Below are positions 1 through 12,020 of a stretch of DNA of 43,942 bases, piece after piece. The position numbers and the translations under genes were made by a program. The number at the start of each line of letters is the position of its first letter. Position 1 is the first letter of the stretch. A model generated the notes under the pieces. That model had not been told where the DNA came from, ran no database searches, and worked only from the letters and a program-made list of their open reading frames with translations. The stretch is from Mesostigma viride (taxonomy: Eukaryota; Streptophyta; Mesostigmatophyceae; Mesostigmatales; Mesostigmataceae), in the NCBI GenBank assembly GCA_009746045.1, contig RPFO01001393.1, positions 1 through 43,942 on the forward strand, in the 5' to 3' direction.

Positions 1-1381
1 TTTGGCCTGAGAAATCCTGCACCCGTGCCCAAAATGAAGGTGCAATCTCAAGACCAGGGATGGCTTGTGCACTGATCACACTGACCTGTGCCTGAGTGTC
101 TATTGCCAGGGTCCAGGGGTCCTGACTAGTGCACACAGCTGAGACTTTTGCCAACCCTTCGGCCACCGCAGCTTGTTGCTTATGTGACCTGTGTAATGCT
201 TGCAAGGCGACTGCCAATCTTGACCTCAGAGCGGGAGGGTTGGCAGACAATTTGGTGCCTTGGGGCTGAGCTAATGCTTCCAACCCAGCTACCTCGTGCC
301 TGGTTAAGCAATCCCCAGGTTGTGAAGTGGGCCTGGCTTCACTGAGGGTGGAAGGGTTCACAGAGGGTGCTGTGGTGCTGTCAACAGCAGTAATTGGTGG
401 CTCAGAGCTACTGCTGGGCATGCTGGAGTTGCCAGATAGAAGTAGTGAGTCCATGCTTAAAGACTCTTCCCCAGGCACGTCTGCCATGGGGGAATAATAC
501 TTCTTAATTCTATGACAGCTCACCCTGTGACGCTTCCCATTGATGTTGTGCTTGACCTCCACGGTCTTGCTGTTTTTGGTAAATCCACGGATGGTAACTG
601 GACCTAGCCAAGTTCCAACCTTACCAAAGCTGTTTTCCTTGTAATAGAGAACTTGATCACCTTTTTGGAATACTGGCCTGGGATGGGTTTTATCTTTTTC
701 TGCCAGTTTTGCTGAGGTTTGTGCACGTGCAGTGTTGTACAGTGCGATCACCTCTGGGGGATATACACCTGCCTGCAGGCCTGCTGGGATTACTTCACCC
801 CACTTGGCCTGCAAGACAGGTCTCATGTTTAGGGTGGTGCACATTTCATGACACCAGAGTGCCCTGTCACAATAGACCCCTGAAGTAGCATCCTTGGAAG
901 GATTTTTGGCTAGTAGGGTTTTGACAGATCTGATGGTTCTTTCAATGACCCCCTGACCCTCATGATCTTCCAGCCCAGCAATCTCTATTGCTTCACACCC
1001 TTCCAGGTCAGTCAGACAAGAAAATTGTTGATCAAGCAAAATTCTGTCAACTGGGTAGAATCTGGGTAAAGCAATCATGAGTGCAACACGTAGCTGCCCT
1101 GCAGACATGCCAGGTAAGGGTTCCATGACTGTGAACCTGGACCATGAGTCTTTTAGGATCAGGTAGGGTTGGACATCTTTGTTGATGTGCATCACATCCC
1201 CCACTATCATGCCCCTATTGGTGGAAGGGGTTGCAGTATGCCATTTTTGAGGTTTGGGGCTATTGAACTGACATTCTTGACAGTGTTGTCTAGCCAGTTT
1301 TACTGCATTCCTGAGTTGTTTTCCCATGCTACTACCCCCCAGCCGTCTGGCCAGTTCCTCAGCCACTGTTTCATGACCCAT
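1..1381 (-). CDS. Retroelement integrase (catalytic core and C-terminus) followed by a protease-like stretch; partial
   Basis: Reading the minus strand from an ATG at 1381, the frame stays open for 460 codons and runs off the window edge at base 1. Residues 34-37 hold the CQEC pair of the integrase HHCC zinc site. Candidate catalytic acids are D62 (GDVM), D117 (LLDQQF) and E147 (GVIERT); the D-E gap is 29 residues, shorter than the retroviral 35. Residues about 238-297 (FQKGDQVLYY ... GKRHRVSCHRIKKYY) match the usual integrase C-terminal fold of Ty3/gypsy-like elements. A serine/threonine/proline-rich linker follows, and then residues 424-437 (TLAIDTQAQVSVIS) resemble a retropepsin active site, with Gln where DTG has Gly. 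Integrase DNA insertion activity is known for the family. The integrase-before-protease order is inferred. The upstream HHCC half is in another frame, so this copy is probably damaged. Confidence 0.72.
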   Translation of the reverse strand, partial: MGHETVAEELARRLGGSSMGKQLRNAVKLARQHCQECQFNSPKPQKWHTATPSTNRGMIVGDVMHINKDVQPYLILKDSWSRFTVMEPLPGMSAGQLRVALMIALPRFYPVDRILLDQQFSCLTDLEGCEAIEIAGLEDHEGQGVIERTIRSVKTLLAKNPSKDATSGVYCDRALWCHEMCTTLNMRPVLQAKWGEVIPAGLQAGVYPPEVIALYNTARAQTSAKLAEKDKTHPRPVFQKGDQVLYYKENSFGKVGTWLGPVTIRGFTKNSKTVEVKHNINGKRHRVSCHRIKKYYSPMADVPGEESLSMDSLLLSGNSSMPSSSSEPPITAVDSTTAPSVNPSTLSEARPTSQPGDCLTRHEVAGLEALAQPQGTKLSANPPALRSRLAVALQALHRSHKQQAAVAEGLAKVSAVCTSQDPWTLAIDTQAQVSVISAQAIPGLEIAPSFWARVQDFSGQ

Positions 1382-1581
1382 GGCTAAGCAGCAGCTGGTG
1401 AGCAAGCTCCTTGATATCAATGGAGTTGTCAACAGTAGGGGTTAGTGCTTTTATGTAAGGTTCCAGTACAGGGTGTTGGGAGGACAGTAAGGTTGCTGCC
1501 TCAAAATCAATTATGCCCTGGCTGCCATCCCCAATGGTAATAATGAGATCATCATCCTCAGAGTAAGCAAGGTGAGAGAAC

Positions 1582-1962
<381 letters not shown>

Positions 1963-2000
1963 TTAATCGCAGCTTTTCTTGTTTGTTCATTGTATTGATT

Positions 2001-2355
2001 GAGAGGACAGTATCTTTGCTGCCTCAAAACCCACCATGGTTTGGTAGCATTTTCGTTTGTTTGCTTGTAATGAGAGGACAGAAGCTGTGCTGCCTCAACA
2101 CCAACCATGGTTTGGTAACAGTTTCGTTTGTTTGTTTGCAGTGAGAGGACAGCATCTGTGCTGCCTCAACACCAACCATGGTTTGGTAACAGTTTCGTTT
2201 GTTTGTTTGCAGTGAGAGGACAGCATCTGTGCTGCCTCAACACCAACCATGGTTTGGTAACAGTTTTGTTTGTTTGTTTGCAGTGAGAGGACAGCATCTG
2301 TGCTGCCTCAACACCAACCATGGTTTGGTAACAGTTTTGTTTGTTTGTTTGTTTT
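2001..2355. repeat. 71-bp tandem repeat, five copies
   Basis: Copies start at 2001, 2072, 2143, 2214 and 2285, each with GAGAGGACAG. The first is the most diverged and the last three are nearly identical, as expected for recent expansion from one end. The start of the unit matches retroelement coding DNA at about 1478-1510 (GGAGGACAG ... GCTGCCTCAAAA), so the repeat was seeded from the retroelement. Confidence 0.9.
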
Positions 2356-2479
2356 CTGTTAGTGTTTCTTGTTATTGCCTCCCGGTGCTGCTTGAGCGTT
2401 AGCACCAGCCATGTCTTTACCCGCAAGTACATGCGTTTGGTAATGGCTTCTGCCACTACTGCATGCGTTATTGATGATG

Positions 2480-2650
2480 TGCGGCGGCTGAGCAAGCTCC
2501 ATGTCTAGGGAGTTGACAGCAGTGGGTTTGATTAAGGGCCCTCAGCCCTGACATAGAGAGGATCAACAGTCTCCCTAGAGGGTAGAGGCTGTGCTGCCAA
2601 GAAAGCAACAATACCCTTACACTCATCCCAAATAAAATGGGGAGATCTGC
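2480..2650 (-). pseudogene. Diverged second copy of the retroelement segment upstream of integrase
   Basis: The plus-strand text GAGCAAGCTCC ... GGAGTTG-CAACAG(C/T)AGG recurs here and at 1390-1440. On the minus strand DECKGIVAFLAAQPL lines up with GDGSQGIIDFEAATL, and DPLYVRAEGP with EPYIKALTP. Together with the 71-bp units it shows that this part of the element was duplicated and then decayed. Confidence 0.55.
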
Positions 2651-2655
2651 GTTCA

Positions 2656-2990
2656 AAAGACATGACATTCATTCAGATAAGTCACGTTGGGGTGGACGGA
2701 GATACTTGTCTCGTTTGCATATGCCGTCCAGCCCAGGCCGCCCACCGCCGGCGATGGGGATAGGCCAGGAGTGCTTTTATCACATAACAGCTGGAGCGTT
2801 TCTATGCTCCTCATGCTGCAGCGATAGCTTTCTGTTTGGTTATGATATGTTGAAAAGATAGCCACCGCTCTTGAGCATTATATCAGAGCATGCATGAGGA
2901 AAGAAAGCAACGGACTTGCTTACGCTGGAAGCCCCAGGGGCCGGCGCGGGGCCGGTGACTCCTGGGGGTTGTTTTCCTGCCGCATTGCCG
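2656..2990. other. No gene recognised; transition to GC-rich DNA
   Basis: Short frames on both strands are low in support. GC content rises sharply from about 2925. I see no domain, tRNA or repeat here. Confidence 0.4.
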
Positions 2991-2995
2991 CCGCC

Positions 2996-3404
2996 ATGGC
3001 TGCTCCAGCAGTGGGTGCTGCTGTCGCAGCCGCCGGGGAAGAGGGTTGGTCGGTGCCCCGTAGGGGAACCGGCTCCGCCACCGGCTGGCGCACAGGGGAG
3101 GGGGGTTGTTCGGACTGCCTCGCGGCAGCCGGACCCTCCACCTGGCTGGTATTGTCATGGTTGTTCTTTTGTTTTCTTTTTCTTTGTCTTCTTTTTGTTT
3201 TGTTGTTATTGCATGCAGGCGCACCGACATCAGCCGGTGCCCTGTTGTCTGGCGGACGACGCTGATCATCATCGTCGTCCCCAAGATATAGTTTCTTTTT
3301 CTCTTTTCTTTTCTTTTTTTTTTTTCCAGTGCCGGTTTGAACCGTTGTTGAGTTTGATGTTGCTGAAGAGCGTTTATAAAATTCAAGTTAGGAATGAGAA
3401 ATGA
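2996..3404 (+). CDS. Possible small gene with one or two introns, unknown function
   Basis: An ATG at 2996 sits in the strong initiation context GCCGCCGCCATGG and opens an alanine/glycine-rich frame (MAAPAVGAAVAAAGEEG). Around 3150 a GTATTG donor-like site is followed by a long T/C tract ending TTGCATGCAG at 3218. Removing this segment gives ...STWLAHRHQPVPCC... and keeps the frame open to 3404. Read without splicing, the tract gives a false membrane helix (WLVLSWLFFCFLFLC). A second pyrimidine tract ending CCAG lies at about 3330. The opposite strand also has a 193-residue frame rich in lysine and arginine. No family is recognised. The gene call rests on the start context and intron-like tracts only. 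Confidence 0.25.
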
Positions 3405-3499
3405 ACGACGTGATATATTGCTTGAGAACACTGTATGCTGTGAGCAATGAATTGCTTGGTTCATTAGAAAATAGGTTTACCCTTTATCAACGTTCCTCT

Positions 3500-3519
3500 C
3501 ACTGGCTGCGCCGCCAGTG
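3500..3519. other. 7-bp inverted repeat (hairpin)
   Basis: CACTGGC and GCCAGTG face each other across a 6-base loop, in the spacer upstream of the satellite. Confidence 0.6.
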
Positions 3520-3666
3520 ACCGTTGGGTGCAGACCGTTGGCCCGAGGCCGCACGATGACAGGTAGCAGTCTAGTCACTGCATCGTGTGATCACAGATCA
3601 ATGCACGCTGCAGTACGGTCCCTATCTAGGATACTCTAGTACCGTCCAATGACAGGACACTACGTA

Positions 3667-3700
3667 TACTGGGTACTGACATCTGTCACGTACCCCAGTA
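3667..3700. other. Long imperfect palindrome
   Basis: TACTGGGTAC at 3667-3676 pairs with GTACCCCAGTA at 3690-3700, and the centre TGACATCTGTCA is itself self-complementary. Nearly the whole 34-base segment can fold as one hairpin. Confidence 0.65.
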
Positions 3701-3769
3701 CCCAAAGTACCTATCTAGGGAAACGTATGCGACTCGACTAGTGCATTCCTATCTGCATAGCCCACGTGG

Positions 3770-3777
3770 TATTTATA
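3770..3777 (+). promoter_or_regulatory. TATA-like box upstream of the satellite
   Basis: TATTTATA lies 51 bp before an ATG at 3828 that opens 15 non-repetitive residues and then runs into the 40-bp satellite. Transcription of the satellite from here is possible but unproven. Confidence 0.2.
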
Positions 3778-3871
3778 TTCACATACCAACGTAGGTTTAC
3801 AAGGCTTATTCATACATTGTATTCACAATGCCTTTGAGACTTAGTCTACAGCAAAGCATGGAGACTAACTA

Positions 3872-6800
3872 CATCCACCGCGCACGCAAGGGGCGGCTGC
3901 ACACACACGTACACACACCGCGCACGCAAGGGGCAACTGCACACACATGTACACACACCGCGCACGCTTGGGGCGGCTGCACACACACGTACCTACACCG
4001 CGCACGCAAGGGGCGGCTGCACACACACGTACATACACCGCGCACGCAAGGGGCAACTGCACACACATGTACATACACCGCGCAACCACGGGGCGGCTGC
4101 ACACACACGTACATACACCGCGCACGCAAGGGGCAACTGCACACACATGTACACACACCGCGCACGCTTGGGGCGGCTGCACACACACGTACCTACACCG
4201 CGCACGCAAGGGGCGGCTGCACACACACGTACATACACCGCGCACGCAAGGGGCAACTGCACACACATGTACATACACCGCGCAACCACGGGGCGGCTGC
4301 ACACACACGTACACACACCGCGCACGCAAGGGGCAGCTGCACACACACGTACATACACCATGCACGCAAGGGGCTGCACACACACTTACACACACCTTGC
4401 ACGCAAGGGCCGGCATGCACACACACGTACCTACACCGCGCACGCAAGGGGCGACTGCACACCCATGTACATCCACCGCGCACGCAAGGGCCGGCTGCAC
4501 ACACACGTACACACACCATGCACGCAAGGGCCGGCTGCACACACACGTACATCCACCGCGCACGCAAGGGGCGGCTGCACACACACGTACACACACCGCG
4601 CACGCAAGGGGCAACTGCACACACATGTACACACACCGCGCACGCTTGGGGCGGCTGCACACACACGTACCTACACCGCGCACGCAAGGGCCGGCTGCAC
4701 ACACACGTACATACACCGCGCACGCAAGGGGCAACTGCACACACATGTACATACACCGCGCAACCACGGGGCGGCTGCACACACACGTACATACACCGCG
4801 CACGCTTGGGGCAGCTGCACTCACATGTACACACACCGCGCACGCAAGGGGCGACTGCACACACATGTACATCCACCGCGCACGCAAGGGCCGGCTGCAC
4901 ACACACGTACACACACCATGCACGCAAGGGCCGGCTGCACACACACGTACATCCACCGCGCACGCAAGGGCCGGCTGCACACACACGTACATACACCGCG
5001 CACGCAAGGGGCAACTGCACACACATGTACACACACCGCGCACGCAAGGGGCAACTGCACACACACGTACACACACCGCGCACGCTTGGGGCGGCTGCAC
5101 ACACACGTACATACACCGCGCACGCAAGGGGCGGCTGCACACACACGTACATCCACCGCGCACGCAAGGGGCAACTGCACACACATGTACACACACCGCG
5201 CACGCTTGGGGCAGCTGCACTCACATGTACACACACCGCGCACGCAAGGGGCGGCTGCACACACACGTACATCCACCGCGCACGCAAGGGGCAACTGCAC
5301 ACACACGTACATCCACCGCGCACGCAAGGGGCGGCTGCACACACACGTACACACACCGCGCACGCAAGGGGCAACTGCACACACATGTACACACACCGCG
5401 CACGCTTGGGGCGGCTGCACACACACGTACCTACACCGCGCACGCAAGGGGCGGCTGCACACACACGTACATACACCGCGCACGCAAGGGGCAACTGCAC
5501 ACACATGTACATACACCGCGCACGCAAGGGGCAACTGCACACACATGTACACACACCGCGCACGCAAGGGGCAACTGCACACACACGTACACACACCGCG
5601 CACGCTTGGGGCGGCTGCACACACACGTACCTACACCGCGCACGCAAGGGGCGGCTGCACACACACGTACATCCACCGCGCACGCAAGGGGCAACTGCAC
5701 ACACATGTACACACACCGCGCACGCTTGGGGCAGCTGCACTCACATGTACACACACCGCGCACGCAAGGGCCGGCTGCACACACACGAAAAACCACCGCG
5801 CACGCAAGGGGCAACTGCACACACACGTACATCCACCGCGCACGCAAGGGGCGGCTGCACACACACGTACACACACCGCGCACGCAAGGGGCAACTGCAC
5901 ACACATGTACACACACCGCGCACGCTTGGGGCGGCTGCACACACACGTACCTACACCGCGCACGCAAGGGGCGGCTGCACACACACGTACATACACCGCG
6001 CACGCAAGGGGCAACTGCACACACATGTACATACACCGCGCAACCACGGGGCGGCTGCACACACACGTACATACACCGCGCACGCAAGGGGCAACTGCAC
6101 ACACATGTACACACACCGCGCACGCTTGGGGCGGCTGCACACACACGTACCTACACCGCGCACGCAAGGGGCGGCTGCACACACACGTACATACACCGCG
6201 CACGCAAGGGGCAACTGCACACACATGTACATACACCGCGCAACCACGGGGCGGCTGCACACACACGTACACACACCGCGCACGCAAGGGGCAGCTGCAC
6301 ACACACGTACATACACCATGCACGCAAGGGGCTGCACACACACGTACATACACCATGCACGCAAGGGGCTGCACACACACTTACACACACCGCACGCAAG
6401 GGCCGGCATGCACACACACTGGCATACACCGCGCACGCAAGGGGCGAGTGCACACACACGTACACACACCGCGCACGCAATTAAGGGACGGCTGCACACA
6501 CACGTACATACACCGCGCACGCAAGGGGCAACGGCACTCACATGTACATACACCATGCACGCAAGGGGCGGCTGCACACACACGTACACACACCATGCAC
6601 GCAAGGAGCGACTTCACGCACAGGTACACACACCATGCACGCAAGGTTCGGCTGCACACACATGTACATCCACCGCGCACGCAAGGGGCGGCTGCACACA
6701 CATGTACATACACCATGCACGCAAGGGGCGGCTGCACACACCTGTACATCCACCGCGCACGCAAGGGGCGAGTGCACACACACGTACACACACCGCGCAC

Positions 6801-9800
6801 GCAAGGGGCGGTTGCACACACACGTACACACACCATGCACGCAATTGCCGGCATGCACACACACGTACATCCACCGCGCACGCAAGGGGCAACTGCACAC
6901 ACATGTACACACACCGCGCACGCTTGGGGCAGCTGCACTCACATGTACACACACCGCGCACGCAAGGGCCGGCTGCACACACACGTACATACACCGCGCA
7001 CGCAAGGGGCAACTGCACACACATGTACACACACCGCGCACGCAAGGGGCAACTGCACACACACGTACACACACCGCGCACGCTTGGGGCGGCTGCACAC
7101 ACACGTACCTACACCGCGCACGCAAGGGGCGGCTGCACACACACGTACATCCACCGCGCACGCAAGGGGCAACTGCACACACATGTACACACACCGCGCA
7201 CGCTTGGGGCAGCTGCACTCACATGTACACACACCGCACACGCAAGGGCCGGCTGCACACACACGTACATCCACCGCGCACGCAAGGGGCAACTGCACAC
7301 ACACGTACATACACCGCGCACGCAAGGGGCGGCTGCACACACACGTACACACACCGCGCACGCAAGGGGCAACTGCACACACATGTACACACACCGCGCA
7401 CGCTTGGGGCGGCTGCACACACACGTACCTACACCGCGCACGCAAGGGGCGGCTGCACACACACGTACATACACCGCGCACGCAAGGGGCAACTGCACAC
7501 ACATGTACATACACCGCGCAACCACGGGGCGGCTGCACACACACGTACATACACCGCGCACGCTTGGGGCAGCTGCACTCACATGTACACACACCGCGCA
7601 CGCTTGGGGCGGCTGCACACACACGTACCTACACCGCGCACGCAAGGGCGGCTGCACACACACGTACATACACCGCGCACGCAAGGGGCAACTGCACACA
7701 CATGTACATACACCGCGCAACCACGGGGCGGCTGCACACACACGTACATACACCGCGCACGCAAGGGGCGGCTGCACACATACGTACCTACACCGCGCAC
7801 GCAAGGGGCGACTGCACACCCATGTACATCCACCGCGCACGCAAGGGGCGAGTGCAAACACACGTACCTACACCGCGCACGCAAGGGGCGGCTGCACACA
7901 CACGAAAAACCACCGCGCACGCAAGGGGCGGCTGCACACACACGTACACACACCGCGCACGCAAGGGGCAGCTGCACACACACGTACATACACCATGCAC
8001 GCAAGGGGCTGCACACACACTTACACACACCTTGCACGCAAGGGCCGGCATGCACACACACTGCATGGCATACACCGCCCACGCAAGGGGCGGCTGCACA
8101 CACGTACATACACCGCGCACGCAAGGGGCGGCTGCACACACACGTACATACACCGCGCACGCAATTAAGGGGAAACTGTCCACACATGGACATACACTGC
8201 GCACGGAAGGGGCGGCTGCATTAACACGTACATACACCGCGCACGCAAGGGGCGGCTGCACACACACGTACATACACCATGCACGCAAGGGGCGGCTGCA
8301 CACACATGTACATCCACCGCGCACGCAAGGGGCGAGTGCACACACACGTACACACCCGCGCACGCAAGGGGCGGCTGCACACACACGTACACACACCATG
8401 CACGCAATTGCCGGCATGCACACACACGTACATCCACCGCGCACGCAAGGGGCAACTGCACACACATGTACACACACCGCGCACGCTTGGGGCAGCTGCA
8501 CTCACATGTACACACACCGCGCACGCAAGGGCCGGCTGCACACACACTTACATACACCGCGCACGCAAGGGGCAACTGCACACACATGTACACACACCGC
8601 GCACGCAAGGGCCGGCTGCACACACACGTACATACACCGCGCACGCAAGGGGAAACTGCCCACACATGGACATACACTGCGCACGCAAGGGGCGGCTGCA
8701 TTAACACGTACATACACCGCGCACGCAAGGGCCGGCATGCACACACACGTACATACACCGCCCATGTAAGGGGCGGCTGCACACACACGTACACACACCA
8801 TGCACGCAAGGGCCGGCATGCACACACAGTATACACACACCGCGCACGCAAGGGGCGGCTGCACACACACGTACATACACTGCGCACGCAAGGGGCTGCT
8901 GCACACACACTTACACTCACCATGCACGCAAGGGGCGGCTGCACACACACGTACATACACCGCGCACGCAAGGGACGGCTGCACACACACGTACATACAC
9001 CGCGCACGCAAGGGGCAACTGCCCGCACATGTACATCCACCGCGCACGCAATTAAGGGACGGCTGCACACACACGTACATACACCGCGCACGCAAGGGGC
9101 AACGGCACTCACATGTACATACACCATGCACGCAAGGGGCGGCTGCACACACACGTACATACACCGCGCACGCAAGGGGCTGCTGCACACACACTTACAC
9201 ACACAATGCACGCAATTAGGGGCGACGGCACTCACATGTACATACTCTTGGGCGGCTGCACTCACATGTACATACACCGCGCATGCAAGGGGCAACTGCA
9301 CACACACGTACACACACCATGCACGCAAGGGCCGGCATGCACACACACGTACATACACTGCGCACGCAAGGGGCAACTGCACACACACGTACACACACCA
9401 TGCACGGAAGGGACGGCTGCACTCACATGTACACACACCATGCACGCAAGGGCCGGCTGCACACACACGTACATACACCATGCACGCAAGGGGCTGCACA
9501 CACACACACACCACCTTGCACGCAAGGGCCGGCATGCACACACACTGGCATACACCGCGCACGCAAGGGGCGGCTGCACACACGTACATACACCGCGCAC
9601 GCAAGGGGCGAGTGCACACACACGTACACACACCGCGCACGCAATTAAGGGACGGCTGCACACACACGTACATACACCGCGCACGCAAGGGGCAACGGCA
9701 CTCACATGTACATCCACCATGCACGCAAGGGGCGGCTGCACACACACGTACACACACCATGCACGCAAGGACAAGGATTCACACACATGTACACACACAA

Positions 9801-11657
9801 AGCACGCAAGGGGCTGCTGCACACACACGTACATACACCGCGCACGCAAGGGGCGGCTGCACTCACATGTACACACACAAGCACGCAAGGGCGGCTGCAC
9901 ACACACGTACATACACTGCGCACGCACGGGGCGACTGCACACACATGTACATAAACCATGCACGCAAGGGGCGGCTGCACACACATGTACATACACCGCG
10001 CACGCAAGGGGCGAGTGCAAACACATGTACATACACCGCGCACGCAAGGACAAGGATGCACACACATGTACATACACCGCGCACGCAAGGGGCGGCTGCA
10101 CACACACGTACATACACCGCGCACGCAAGGGGCGAGTGCGCACACACGTACATACACCGCGCACGCAAGGGGCGGCTGCACACACACGTACATACACCGC
10201 GCACGCACGGGGCCAGTGCAAGCACATGTACATACACCATGCACGCAAGGGGCGGCTGCACACACATGTACATACACCGCGCACGCAAGGGGCGAGTGCA
10301 AACACATGTACATACACCGCGCACGCAAGGGGCAACTGCCCGCACATGTACATCCACCGCACACGCAAGGGGCGGCTGCACACACATGTACATACACCGC
10401 GCACGCAAGGGGCGGCTGCACACACACGTACATACACCGCGCACGCAAGGGGCGAGTGCGCACACACGTACATACACCGCGCACGCAAGGGGGGCTGCAC
10501 ACACACGTACATACACCGCGCACGCAAGGGGCCAGTGCAAGCACATGTACATACACCATGCACGCAAGGGCCGGCATGCACAGAAACGTACATACACCGC
10601 GCACGCAAGGGGCTGCTGCACACACACGTACACACACCATGCACGCACGGGGCGGCTGCACACACACGTACATCCACTGCGCACGCACGGGGCCGGCGAC
10701 TGCACACACATGTACATAAACCATGCACGCAAGGGGCGGCTGCACACACATGTACATCCACCGCGCACGCAAGGGGCGAGTGCAAACACATGTACATACA
10801 CCGCGCACGCAAGGACAAGGATGCACACACATGTACATACACCGCGCACGCAAGGGGCGGCTGCACACGCACGTACATACACCGCGCACGCAAGGGGCGG
10901 CTGCACACACACGTACATACACCGCGCACGCACGGGGCCAGTGCAAGCACATGTACATACACCATGCACGCAAGGGGCGGCTGCACACACATGTACATAC
11001 ACCGCGCACGCAAGGGGCGAGTGCAAACACATGTACATACACCGCGCACGCAAGGGGCAACTGCCCGCACATGTACATCCACCGCGCACGCAAGGGGCGG
11101 CTGCACACACATGTACACACACCATGCACGCAAGGACAAGGATGCACACACATGTACACACACCATGCACGCAAGGGGCGGCTGCACACACACGTACACA
11201 CACCGCGCACGCAAGGGGCGAGTGCAAACACATGTACATACACCATGCACGCAAGGACAAGGATGCACACACATGTACACACACCATGCACGCAAGGGGC
11301 GGCTGCACACACACGTACATACACAATGCACGGTTGGGGCGACGGCACTCACATGTACATACACCATGCACGCAAGGACAAGGATGCACACACATGTACA
11401 TACACCGCGCACGCAAGGGGCGGCTGCACACACACGTACATACACCGCGCACGCAAGGGGCGAGTGCAAACACATGTACATACACCGCGCACGCAAGGGG
11501 CGGCTGCACACACACGTACACACACCATGCACGCAAGGGCCGGCATGCACACACACGTACATACACCGCGCACGCAAGGGGCGGCTGCACAGAAACGTAC
11601 ACACACCGCGCACGCAAGGGCCGGCTGCACACACATGTACATACACCTTGCACGTAC
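3872..11657. repeat. 40-bp minisatellite/satellite, about 195 copies
   Basis: The unit starts CGCGCACGCAAGGGGCGGCT and ends with about 20 bases of the type GCACACACACGTACATACAC. Two main classes differ together at two places: GGCGGCTGC with ACACGTAC, and GGCAACTGC with ACATGTAC. Variant units carry CGCTTGGGG, CAACCACGGGG or CAATTAAGG. Five-unit (200-bp) and 13-unit (520-bp) higher-order repeats are visible. From about 9.7 kb the classes change to GCGAGTGCAAACACATG, GCCAGTGCAAGCACATG and GGACAAGGATGC. The unit lacks stops in all six frames and 40 is not a multiple of 3, so very long frames (up to about 1,540 codons) run through it on both strands. These are not evidence of a protein. Most bases alternate purine and pyrimidine. 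Confidence 0.97.
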
Positions 11658-11812
11658 AACACACAACACACACACACAACAAAAAATTATATACACACAC
11701 ACACGCACACGCACACGCACACGCACACGCACACGCACACGCACACGCACAACACACACAACACACACAACACACACACGCACACGTGAACAACACACAC
11801 ACACAACAATTA
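11658..11812. repeat. (CACACG)n and CA-rich microsatellite
   Basis: CA runs and interrupted AACACACAC units follow the last 40-bp unit, with a pure CACACG block at about 11,700-11,749. It continues the alternating purine/pyrimidine character of the satellite. Confidence 0.9.
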
Positions 11813-11915
11813 TAATATTAGTGTAGTATATCAAACAAAATAGTAATAAAGTATTTGCAAGCGTACTTCGTGTGAATTATGTGTAGACGAGAATAGAAGC
11901 TAAACAAAACTCTAA

Positions 11916-11984
11916 TGGAGAAAGAGGGATTCGAACCCTTGGGAAAGTTACCCCATACATAGCATTCCACTCGGACATTTCTCC
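11916..11984 (-). tRNA. tRNA-Ser-like remnant lacking the anticodon 5' half
   Basis: On the minus strand, acceptor arms GGAGAAA and TTTCTCC pair over seven bases, TGTCCGAGTGG is a good A-box/D-arm start, and GGGTTCGAATCCC is a standard T-arm. A long variable arm (GGGG ... TCCC) marks a class II tRNA. The body resembles plastid-type tRNA-Ser(GGA). About 20 bases between GAGTGG and AATGCTATGTA are missing, which removes the rest of the D-arm, the 5' anticodon stem and the anticodon. The T-stem also has one mismatch. It is therefore a pseudogene, perhaps from organelle DNA in the nucleus. The AT-rich flank at 11,815-11,915 may share that origin. Confidence 0.75.
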
Positions 11985-12020
11985 GAAAAAAAGGTCACGT
12001 AAGCTAAGGGTGGAGAGTTA

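Noticed and set aside
3872-11657. CRISPR array
   Set aside because: There are no unique spacers of constant length; the whole unit repeats with linked variants, and the setting is eukaryotic.
3828-11826. Giant His/Thr/Arg- and Cys/Val-rich reading frames (up to about 1,540 residues) on both strands
   Set aside because: They follow automatically from a 40-bp unit without stops; all six frames are open alike and nothing selects one.
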